Positions 53,390-63,373 of a stretch of 64,000 bases of DNA are shown piece after piece. The DNA comes from Archangiaceae bacterium (lineage in GTDB: Bacteria; Myxococcota; Myxococcia; Myxococcales; Myxococcaceae). Location of the stretch: NCBI GenBank assembly GCA_016714225.1, contig JADJNS010000038.1, forward strand, positions 36,122-100,121, written 5' to 3'. The translations under genes and the position numbers were made by a program. The notes beneath the pieces were generated by a model. The model did no database searches and was not told where the DNA came from. It worked only from the letters and a program-made list of their open reading frames with translations. The first letter of the stretch is position 1. The number at the start of each line of letters is the position of its first letter.

Positions 53390-53829
53390 GGCGCCTCTGA
53401 GATGATCAGCTGCTTCACGGTGGCCTGCGCCACCGGCTGGTGCTCGTCTTCCTGCCAGGCCCAGGTGTGCACCGTCGCCACCCGCCGCCCCTGCCGCACC
53501 GTCTTGGCGCGCACGAAGGTGTCTTGCGCCCTGCCCGAGCGCAGGTAATCGATGGTCAGCGTCACCGTCTTGGGGAGCACCAGCGTCTGCGCGCGGTACA
53601 TCAGCTCGAACTGCGCGGCCAGCTCGAGCAGCGCGCCCAGGGTGCCGCCGTGCAGCGCGGGCAGGTGGGGGTTGCCCACCAGCTGGTCCGAGAACTTCAT
53701 GCGGCCGAGCAGGGTGCCGTCACGCTCTTCCAGCGTCACCCCGAGAAACTTCGCGTACGGCACCGAGGCGATCAGGCTGTTCCAGTCGCCGGTCTGCCGC
53801 GCCCGCGCCACCTGCTCGACGATGGTCAA
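53386..53829 (-). CDS. PaaI-like hotdog thioesterase (B)
   Basis: Protein of 147 aa with a hotdog fold: LHGGTLGALLELAAQFELM is the central helix with the catalytic-loop HGG, followed by VTLTIDYLRSGRAQDTFV. It likely hydrolyses acyl-CoA. The start is a TTG at 53829 overlapping the stop of thioesterase A (TTGA), and the stop overlaps the protease ATG, so three genes are chained by overlaps. Confidence 0.85.
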   Translation of the reverse strand: MTIVEQVARARQTGDWNSLIASVPYAKFLGVTLEERDGTLLGRMKFSDQLVGNPHLPALHGGTLGALLELAAQFELMYRAQTLVLPKTVTLTIDYLRSGRAQDTFVRAKTVRQGRRVATVHTWAWQEDEHQPVAQATVKQLIISEAP

Positions 53830-54299
53830 AGCAGGAACCCCTGGGTCACCGCCTGGCCCGGCGTGCCGATCATGTACGTCGCCGCGCCCATCGCGATCGG
53901 GTCGGTGAGATCTTCTTGGTAGGCGGTCATGCGCACGAACGCCACGTTGCGCGTGCACTTGATGCACTCGGCGCGCGACGACACCGCCAGGCGCCCGGCC
54001 GCGGGCTTCAGGTAGTCGATGCGCAGGTCGAGCGTGGCGATCGACTGCGGGCTGTTCAGCCGGGTGTAGACCGCCGCGCCGCCCGCCGCGTCGAGCAGGG
54101 TGGTCACCACTCCGCCGTGCAGCAGGCCGCTGTCGGGGTGGCCCACCAGCCGCTCGTCGTACGGCAGGCGCGCGATCACGTACGGCGGGTCGAACGAGGC
54201 CTCGATGATCTCGAAGCCGAGCACCTTGTTGTGGGGGATGAAGTCGCGGAACGCGGCGTTCAACAGCTCGAGGCCCGGCGCCGGGTCGCTTTCGTTCAC
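53826..54299 (-). CDS. PaaI-like hotdog thioesterase (A)
   Basis: Protein of 157 aa, second PaaI/DUF4442-like hotdog protein next to thioesterase B: NKVLGFEIIEASFDPPY, LLHGGVVTTLLDAAGGAAVY and TLDLRIDYLKPAAGRLAV are diagnostic. GTG start at 54299. The tandem probably arose by duplication and may form a heteromer. It follows the ECF sigma gene by 31 bp. Confidence 0.86.
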   Translation of the reverse strand: MNESDPAPGLELLNAAFRDFIPHNKVLGFEIIEASFDPPYVIARLPYDERLVGHPDSGLLHGGVVTTLLDAAGGAAVYTRLNSPQSIATLDLRIDYLKPAAGRLAVSSRAECIKCTRNVAFVRMTAYQEDLTDPIAMGAATYMIGTPGQAVTQGFLL

Positions 54300-54330
54300 G
54301 CGCCCGACCGTAGCAGCAGCGCCCCGGTTT

Positions 54331-54948
54331 TCAGCTCTCGAAGAACGGCTCGGCGCCCAGCTGCTTGAGCGCCGCGTGCCCCGCGTAGAGCCGCGCGTAG
54401 GCGGTGTGCAGCGGCACCCGCTGCCCCCTGGCCACCTCTTCCATCGGCCGCTCGCGCAGGCTGAACTCGAGCACCACCGCACGCTGCTTGGGCTTGAGCG
54501 CGTCGACCCCGGTGCGCACCAGCTGCGCGCGCAGCTTCGCCTCGACCGCCTGCTCGGGAGACTCGAACGTCTCGCTCTCGGGCAGCTCGTCGACCAGCGT
54601 CTCGCACCGCGCCCGCGCCGAGCGGCGGTGGTCTGACGCCACCTTGCGCGCGATGCCGAACAGCCACGTCGACAGCGTCGAGGTGCCCTCGTACTCGGGC
54701 AGCCTGCGCATCGCGACCACGAAGACCTCGGCGCACAGCTCTTCGGCGTCGGCCCTGTTGAGGCCCAGCTGCTCGAGCCGCGCCTGCACCGGGCGGCGGT
54801 AGCGCGAGAACAGGGTCGCCACCACCGCGTTGACCCGCTCGGGGCTCGAGGTCAGCCAGCGCGCCCGCGCCCGCTGCGCGGAAGACTGCGCGAGCGGGGG
54901 CGGGGTCGACGGCTCGAGGCGGGTGCGGCGGGCGGTGGAGGTGTTCAT
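54331..54948 (-). CDS. ECF-type sigma factor
   Basis: RNA polymerase sigma-70 family protein of 205 aa. Region 2 (FSRYRRPVQARLEQLG; AEELCAEVFVVAMRRL; STWLFGIARKVASDHRR) and region 4 (LKPKQRAVVLEFSLRERPMEEVA, with a divergent HTH RGQRVPLHTAYARLYA) are both visible. The ATG at 54948 lies before a disordered N-terminus. No classical anti-sigma gene adjoins it; the operon partners are two thioesterases and a Deg-like protease. It is divergent from the beta-helix lipoprotein (72 bp). Confidence 0.87.
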   Translation of the reverse strand: MNTSTARRTRLEPSTPPPLAQSSAQRARARWLTSSPERVNAVVATLFSRYRRPVQARLEQLGLNRADAEELCAEVFVVAMRRLPEYEGTSTLSTWLFGIARKVASDHRRSARARCETLVDELPESETFESPEQAVEAKLRAQLVRTGVDALKPKQRAVVLEFSLRERPMEEVARGQRVPLHTAYARLYAGHAALKQLGAEPFFES

Positions 54949-55020
54949 GCCCGCGCGACGTCGGCTCGGGGCCGCGGTTGCACAAAAAGTCTCGTCGTGG
55001 GTATTCCCCCCGGTATCCGC

Positions 55021-56205
55021 ATGCGCCCCAATCGCCAAGCCATCGCATTCGTTGTGTTTTTGCTGGCGGGCGCCTGCGGCCCGGCGCAGCTCCAGCTGCC
55101 CAACGGAGTCACCTGCAGCAAGACGTATGCGCCAGGCTCCGGGGCGACCGAGCTGTCAGACGCGCTCTCGCGCGCCGCGTCGGGCGACTGCGTGGTGGCG
55201 CCCACCGGCTCGACCCGCCAGGCGCTCACCGTACCGGCCGGAGTGCACCTCACCTCTCAGATGGGCGCTGCGGTCGAGCTGCAGTCGAGCGGCACCGACC
55301 CGGTGGTGCGGCTGAGCGGCGGCGCCAGCCTCTCGGGCGTCACCATCAGCTCGGCCGCCGGCGTCGCGGTGCGCATCGACGGTCACGCCACGCTGGCCAA
55401 CGTGAAGATCGACCGCGCCGCCGGGGTGGGCATCGTGGCCTGGTGCGAAGAAGACTGTCACACCGACCCTACCTCGACGCTCACCGACGTCGAGGTCACC
55501 GGCAGCAAGGTCGGTCTGTGGGCGCGCGGCACCAACGTGACGGTGAAGCAGGGGCGCTTCGCCGAGAGCGACTCGCAGAGCCTGGGCGGCGGCTACGGCG
55601 TGGTGGCCAGCCACGGCGCGGCGCTCTCGATGGAGGGCACGCTCATCGACTCGAACCACGAGCTCGGCCTGCTCGTCGACGGCGCCTCGGGCACCAGCAC
55701 CGCGCTCACCCAGGTCACCGTGAAAGACAACCTCGGCCGCGGCATCTGGGCGCAGGGCCTGGTCGGCACCGCCGCCACCCCCAAGCTGACCCTCGACGGC
55801 TGCACGCTGCAGCACAACGCCATCGCCGCGCTCGGCGCCCGCGCCTCGACCGGCATTCGGGTGCAGGGCGGCCGCATCGCCGACACCCAGCTGGCCCCGG
55901 CCCTCACCGCCACGCCCGGCGTCACCGCCATGGTCGGTGACGGCGTGGGCGTCTTCGAGGGCACCGGCGAGCTGTCGATGAGATCGGTGACGGTCGAGTC
56001 GAACGCGCGCGCCCAGCTGCTGGTCGACACCGGCGCGGCCGGGGTGAGCTTTCAGCTCGGCACCATCACCCAGGGCTCGGGCGCCGCGGGAGTCGTGGTG
56101 CAGCGCACCACCGCCACCGTCGACGCGCCGAACATCACCACCCCCGCCGCCGGCAATGAGCTGCCGGTTAGCAGCCTGAACATCGCGGTGCCGACCGGCC
56201 CGTAG
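55021..56205 (+). CDS. Parallel beta-helix lipoprotein
   Basis: Lipoprotein of 394 aa (signal FVVFLLAGACG; Cys near 20). The remainder is repetitive right-handed beta-helix (LSGVTISSAAGVAVRI; VEVTGSKVGLWARG; MRSVTVESNARAQLLV) of the pectate-lyase/NosD-like superfamily, without an obvious catalytic site. One Cys-rich loop (AWCEEDCHTD) is present. Likely surface-exposed; function unknown. The divergent ECF sigma gene could control it. Confidence 0.8.
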   Translation: MRPNRQAIAFVVFLLAGACGPAQLQLPNGVTCSKTYAPGSGATELSDALSRAASGDCVVAPTGSTRQALTVPAGVHLTSQMGAAVELQSSGTDPVVRLSGGASLSGVTISSAAGVAVRIDGHATLANVKIDRAAGVGIVAWCEEDCHTDPTSTLTDVEVTGSKVGLWARGTNVTVKQGRFAESDSQSLGGGYGVVASHGAALSMEGTLIDSNHELGLLVDGASGTSTALTQVTVKDNLGRGIWAQGLVGTAATPKLTLDGCTLQHNAIAALGARASTGIRVQGGRIADTQLAPALTATPGVTAMVGDGVGVFEGTGELSMRSVTVESNARAQLLVDTGAAGVSFQLGTITQGSGAAGVVVQRTTATVDAPNITTPAAGNELPVSSLNIAVPTGP

Positions 56206-56297
56206 GAATCATGAGACCGACACCGTGAACGTCCCACGAGGCACGTGGCGGTGAGGCGTGCCGGTGCCCGTGCCCGGTCGTCGACGGGCTGCTCCGC

Positions 56298-57599
56298 TCA
56301 AGGTGACTGCTTCTCGTCGCTCTTCGCCCCCACGTCTCGCAGCCGCTGCGGCGTCTCGAGTCGGCGCCCGCCCTTGCCGACCAGCAGCCGCTGCGCGGGG
56401 TAGATGCTGCGGTGACCGGTGAACAGGTACGCGAGCACGCACACCACCGCGAGGTGCGGCAGCGCCGCCACCCCGAGCAGCTCGGCGCCCATGATCGAGA
56501 GCGCCAGCGGAGTGTTCGACGCCGCCGCGAAGGTGGCGGCGAGGCCCACCCCGGCGGCGAGCTCGAGGGGTATGCCCAGCGCGCGGCCGAGCGTGCTGCC
56601 CAGCGCCGCGCCGATGAAGAACAGCGGCGTCACCTCACCGCCCACGAACCCCGCCCCCAGCGTGACCGCGGTGAAGACCAGCTTCAGCGCGAACGCCGTC
56701 TGGGGAAGGGTGGGGTCGTGAAACGCGCGCACGATGGTCGGCACGCCCAGGCCCAGGTAGTCGGTGGTGCCGACCAGTTGCCACAGCGCGACCACCACCA
56801 CGCCGCCGATGAACATGCGCACCGGCAGCCGGCGAACGTGCGCTTCGCCGCGCCGCTTCAGCGTGTGGGTCAGCTCGATGAACACCGTGGTCACCGCCGC
56901 GACCGCCGCCGCGAACACCACCCACTTGAGCAGCAGCAGCGGCGACAGCGGCAGCTCGGCCACGGCCGGGTAGACCGTGTGCACCGCGCCCAGCGCCCGC
57001 GTGGTCAGGTCGCCCACCACCGCCGCCACCAGCGCCGGCACCAGCGCGCCGTACTCGATGCGGCCCAGGGTGACGAACTCGAGCCCGAACACCGCGCCCG
57101 CCACCGGCGTGCCGAACACCGAGCCGAAGCCGCCCGCGACTCCGGCAGCGAGCAGCCGGCGACGCTGCTCCTTGCCCACGCGCAGGCGGTGCGACAGCCA
57201 GTCGGTGAGGCTCGCCCCCATCTGCACCGCGGTGCCTTCGCGGCCGGCGCTGCCGCCGAAGAGGTGGGTCAGCACCGTGCCCAACAGCACCATCGGCGCC
57301 ATGCGCAGCGGCAGCTCGGGGCCGTCGTCGTGCAGGGTGTCGATGACCAGGTTGTTGCCCGCGCTGATCGACCTGCCGAACCGCTCGTAGACCCCGCCGA
57401 TGACCAGGCCCGCGACCGGCAGCGCGAAGATGATCACCGGGTGGTCGCCGCGAAACGTGGTGGCCCGCTCGAGCAGCCAGAGGAACAGCGCCGACGCCGC
57501 CCCGCACAGCACCCCCACCAGCGAGCCGAGCACGAGCCACTGCCCCAGCGTCACCACCTGGGGTCGGGAGGGAAGCTGAAGTCGGTCGAGAAGGCTCAC
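56298..57599 (-). CDS. CLC-family fluoride/proton antiporter (predicted)
   Basis: CLC channel/transporter fold of 433 aa with about ten membrane helices. GGSAGREGTAVQMG is the CLC GREGT gating-region motif; SAGNNLVIDTLHD replaces the GSGIP chloride site, as in the fluoride-exporting CLC-F branch. GFVGGEVTPLFFIGAALG is the second selectivity segment. Assignment as fluoride exporter is strengthened by the fluoride riboswitch upstream. GTG start at 57599 has AGGAG 8 nt before it and overlaps the leader ORF stop (GTGA). Exports fluoride that enters as HF. Confidence 0.88.
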   Translation of the reverse strand: MSLLDRLQLPSRPQVVTLGQWLVLGSLVGVLCGAASALFLWLLERATTFRGDHPVIIFALPVAGLVIGGVYERFGRSISAGNNLVIDTLHDDGPELPLRMAPMVLLGTVLTHLFGGSAGREGTAVQMGASLTDWLSHRLRVGKEQRRRLLAAGVAGGFGSVFGTPVAGAVFGLEFVTLGRIEYGALVPALVAAVVGDLTTRALGAVHTVYPAVAELPLSPLLLLKWVVFAAAVAAVTTVFIELTHTLKRRGEAHVRRLPVRMFIGGVVVVALWQLVGTTDYLGLGVPTIVRAFHDPTLPQTAFALKLVFTAVTLGAGFVGGEVTPLFFIGAALGSTLGRALGIPLELAAGVGLAATFAAASNTPLALSIMGAELLGVAALPHLAVVCVLAYLFTGHRSIYPAQRLLVGKGGRRLETPQRLRDVGAKSDEKQSP

Positions 57600-57634
57600 G
57601 TGCGCTGCTCCTGTTTCTGCGCCGGAGAGTTCAC
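57596..57634 (-). CDS. 12-residue leader ORF of the CLC gene
   Basis: GTG-initiated ORF (VNSPAQKQEQRT). Its Shine-Dalgarno GTAGGAG (57646-57640) is spaced 5 nt from the GTG. Its TGA overlaps the GTG start of the transporter. The Shine-Dalgarno is the 3' arm of the riboswitch expression hairpin, so the leader's translation would be the directly controlled step, coupled to the transporter. Not proven translated. Confidence 0.45.
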   Translation of the reverse strand: MNSPAQKQEQRT

Positions 57635-57639
57635 GAGAG

Positions 57640-57719
57640 CTCCTACGGCGCCCATGCGGGTCGTCGTAGGAGTCATTGGCGGCTGCTGCTCACCGCGGGT
57701 GTCGGCGGACTCCACCGCC
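57640..57719 (-). promoter_or_regulatory. Fluoride riboswitch (crcB motif) with translational switch
   Basis: Minus-strand RNA 57719-57665 folds as the crcB aptamer. P1 is GGCG/CGCC in GGCGGUGGAGUCCGCC. The pseudoknot GGAGUC pairs with GACUCC. A GC-rich hairpin (GCGG/CCGC) and the AUGACUCCUACG core follow. The universal A6-U38 long-range pair is G-C here. Downstream, CTCCTACG (57672-57665) can instead pair with CGTAGGAG (57647-57640), hiding the Shine-Dalgarno GTAGGAG. Fluoride binding should hold the aptamer strand and free the ribosome site, an ON switch. Confidence 0.85.
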
Positions 57720-57760
57720 ATCGGGCTGTGCCTCGACGCTCGCCCCACCGGCCGGCCCTG

Positions 57761-60607
<2,847 letters not shown>

Positions 60608-60665
60608 GAAGAGCCGCCTACGCTCGCACTTCCAGGGGCACGCGGCTACGGTTGCTCAAAAGGTC

Positions 60666-61553
60666 ATGCCCGACGACCCCCGACCGAGCGAGTCGTTCGA
60701 GCGCGCCCTCGAGCCGGCGCTGCGCGGGCTGTTCGGCAAGGGCGCCGAGCTCGACGCCGCGCTGGCCGCGGTGCTCGACAGCGCGCGCGCGGCGTGGCCC
60801 CGTCTCGAGGTCGACGCCACCCAGTTCGCCGCGCACCTGGGGGCCCACCTGCGCGCAGATTCCGAGCTGGCGCGGCTGCACGTCGCTGACCTCTACCTCG
60901 CCTTCGCCTGCCTGCTGGGCGACCCGCACGCGCTCACCGAGGTGGACCAGGTGCTCTCGAGCGGCGTGCCGGCGGTGTTCGGTCAGCTGCCCGCCGGGCT
61001 CACCCCGGACGAGGTGCTGCAGCGGCTGCGCCTCAAGCTGTTCGTGCGCAGCGGCGAGGCGCCACCGGCGATCGCCGGCTACTCGGGCAGGGGCGCGCTG
61101 GTGCAATGGCTGCGGGCCGCCGCGGTGCGGGTGATTCAAGACTTCGCGCGGCGCGGGGCGGGGCGGCACGAAGCGGCGACCTCCGACGACGCGCTGATCG
61201 AGACCCCGGCTGCGGGCCACGACGCCGACCTGCAGTACCTCAAGGGCCGCTACGCCGCCGAGTTCAAGGCCGCGTTCCAGGAGACGCTCAAAGAGCTGAG
61301 CCCGAGAGACCTGAACCTGCTGCGCTTGAGCTACCTCGACGGGGTGAGCCCGGAAGAGATCGGCCGCATCTACCAGACCCACCGCACCACGGTGTGGCGG
61401 TGGCTCGGCCAGTGCCGCGAGGCGCTGCTCACTGGCACGCGCCGCCGCCTCGCCGAGCGCGTGAAGGTCAGCGAGGGCGAGCTCTCGAGCCTGATGAACG
61501 CGGTGCACAGTCAGCTCGACGTGAGCATCAGCCGCATGCTCGGTAGGGGTTGA
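60666..61553 (+). CDS. Sigma-70 family factor, Myxococcales type (paralogue)
   Basis: Protein of 295 aa closely similar to the sigma factor at 29380: long helical N-terminus, region 2 (IAGYSGRGALVQWLRAAAVRV) and region 4 (LSPRDLNLLRLSYLDGVSPEEI, then YQTHRTTVWRWLGQCREAL), ending with a matching tail (SLMNAVHSQLDVSISRML). Region 4 is strongly conserved between the two, suggesting similar -35 recognition. No RADDP-repeat gene is found next to this copy. A strong GC hairpin follows the stop codon. Confidence 0.87.
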   Translation: MPDDPRPSESFERALEPALRGLFGKGAELDAALAAVLDSARAAWPRLEVDATQFAAHLGAHLRADSELARLHVADLYLAFACLLGDPHALTEVDQVLSSGVPAVFGQLPAGLTPDEVLQRLRLKLFVRSGEAPPAIAGYSGRGALVQWLRAAAVRVIQDFARRGAGRHEAATSDDALIETPAAGHDADLQYLKGRYAAEFKAAFQETLKELSPRDLNLLRLSYLDGVSPEEIGRIYQTHRTTVWRWLGQCREALLTGTRRRLAERVKVSEGELSSLMNAVHSQLDVSISRMLGRG

Positions 61554-61555
61554 GC

Positions 61556-61584
61556 GCCGCGCGGGTGCTCGCCTGCCGCGCGGC
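61556..61584 (+). terminator. GC-rich hairpin after the sigma gene
   Basis: GCCGCGCGG (61556-61564) pairs perfectly with CCGCGCGGC (61576-61584) across an 11-nt loop, immediately after the sigma stop codon. There is no T tract, so it is only terminator-like; it could also protect the 3' end. The rest of the gap to 61813 shows nothing I can assign. Confidence 0.45.
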
Positions 61585-61813
61585 GGCGCCCGGCTTCCAC
61601 GCAGGGGCTGACCTGCGCGGGGCGTGGCGGCCGGGTGATGACGTGACGGTGCGGTGGCTCGAAGCGTCGCCAAGGGTTTGCTGACGAGGGCACGGCCGGC
61701 CGTGACGACCGCATCGCCGGGTCCGCGGGCCTGCGTCACGAGCGCGCCATGACGAACCCACGTCGCCTCATGGTCTCTGGGGGGCCACGCCCCCGCGCGC
61801 CTCAAGCCCTCGC

Positions 61814-63373
61814 TCACTCACCAATGAGTGGGCCTGGCGCCACCGCCTTTTGAACCGCCGCCTCGACGAAGTCGCACCCGAGCGCGGCGGCCAGCTTCCG
61901 ATCTGCCGCGCTCACCCCGACGAAGCGCGAGCGGGTGAGCTCGACGCCCTGGCGCTTCGCCCACTGCACCGCGAGGCCGGGCAGCGGAGGCCGGCACCAG
62001 CACCGCGGGGGCCCGCCCTCGTGCTCGCAGATCGCCAGCTCGACGCCCTCGGGCAGCACCGGCACGCTCTTCGGCCTCCAGGCGATCACCAGCGCCGGCG
62101 AGCTCCACTCCCGAACCGCGCCCACCGCGTCGAGCGAGACGATCAGCCCCGGCCTCTCGCGCAGCGGCGCGCGCACGAACGGCACCCGCTCGATCTCTGC
62201 GAAGCCCTCTTCGGCCGACGGCGGCTCGAGCTCGCGCGCCATGCGCAAGAGCGAGGTCGGGAGCATGCCGTCATCGCGGCCGCGCTCGACCACGTTCACC
62301 TGCGCCTGCTCGAGCGGCGTGTCGAGCCACACGCAGCGCACCTCGAGCCCGTGCTTCTGCGCCACCTCGATCACCGCATCGCGCGACGCCCGGGTCAGGT
62401 ACGTGTTGTCGAGCACCACCTGGCGCGCGCCGGCCGCCAGGCGCGCATCGAGCTCGTGGGCGAGGCTCTTGAGCGTGCCGCCGCGCTCGTCGCGGTTGAG
62501 CCGCTCGAACCCGCGCGCCACCCAGCCCGCCACCGCCCGGGTCTTGCCCGCACCGGCGATGCCCATCACCAGCACCACCTCACCGTCGACCCGCGCCGCC
62601 GGTGGGCGAGGGCGCACCGCGCGCGCCGCGGCGGTGAACTCGGCGTCGAGCTCGGCGCGGTCTTGCTCGGTCAGTGTCACGGGCACGATGTCGCGCGCCG
62701 TCTCGACCCGCTGCGCGCCCGGCAGGGGCACCACGCCCAGGTCGTACAGCCACGACAGCACCGCCCGCTGGGCCGAGATGCCGTGGCGCGCGCCCACGCG
62801 AGCGAACACCCGGTTCCGCACCAGGCCGGCCGCGCGCTTCATGCCTCCCAGCGGGCCCCAGGCCTGCACCTGAATGCCGTGCTTCAGGCAGAAGCCCACG
62901 ATGCCGTCGCGAAACGGCCCCAGGTGAAATGCCCCGAGCGGCACCTGCACCGCAGAGATGGGCGCGAGCTCCAGCGCCACCTTGAGCTGCGCCAGCGTCA
63001 CGTTCGAGAGCCCCAGCCCGCCGACCGGCAGCTTCGCCATCGCCCGAACGCTCAGCTTGAGGTCGACCCGCGGGTCCGGCGCGTGCAGCAGCCAGAGGTC
63101 GATCTGCCCCAGCGCCGCGAGGCTGGCCTCGCAGTCTTCGACGATCTTCTTCGCCCGCCCGTCGGGCCGCCACCCCTCGCCCATGCCGCCCTTGGTCACC
63201 AGCCGGGGCCGCGGGCCGGGCCACGCCCGCAGCACCTCGGCCACCAGCGCCTCGTTGCCGGGGTACGCGCGCGCGGTGTCGAGCAGGTTCGCGCCGGCCT
63301 CGAGCGCGGCGCAGAGCGGCGCCGCACTCGGCAGTCGCATGCACCCGAAGCCGATGGTAGAGCCGGCGGCCAT
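61814..63373 (-). CDS. Aldo-keto reductase / PNK-like kinase / HAD-like fusion
   Basis: Protein of 519 aa with three parts. Residues 1-255: aldo-keto reductase barrel (IGFGCMRLP) with the tetrad Asp32, Tyr37 (DTARAYPG), Lys61 and His97 (LLHAPD). Residues 262-400: P-loop kinase of polynucleotide-kinase type (GIAGAGKT 271-278; NRDERGG; VVLDNTYLTRASRD). Residues 405-519: HAD-III-like phosphatase region (CEHEGGPPRCWCRPPLPGL) in which the DxDxT motif reads SLDAVGAV and the VGD motif reads VGVSAAD, so it is probably inactive. ATG 63373 overlaps the divergent start codon at 63372. The combination of a reductase with nucleic-acid-repair-like parts is unusual. Confidence 0.82.
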   Translation of the reverse strand: MAAGSTIGFGCMRLPSAAPLCAALEAGANLLDTARAYPGNEALVAEVLRAWPGPRPRLVTKGGMGEGWRPDGRAKKIVEDCEASLAALGQIDLWLLHAPDPRVDLKLSVRAMAKLPVGGLGLSNVTLAQLKVALELAPISAVQVPLGAFHLGPFRDGIVGFCLKHGIQVQAWGPLGGMKRAAGLVRNRVFARVGARHGISAQRAVLSWLYDLGVVPLPGAQRVETARDIVPVTLTEQDRAELDAEFTAAARAVRPRPPAARVDGEVVLVMGIAGAGKTRAVAGWVARGFERLNRDERGGTLKSLAHELDARLAAGARQVVLDNTYLTRASRDAVIEVAQKHGLEVRCVWLDTPLEQAQVNVVERGRDDGMLPTSLLRMARELEPPSAEEGFAEIERVPFVRAPLRERPGLIVSLDAVGAVREWSSPALVIAWRPKSVPVLPEGVELAICEHEGGPPRCWCRPPLPGLAVQWAKRQGVELTRSRFVGVSAADRKLAAALGCDFVEAAVQKAVAPGPLIGE

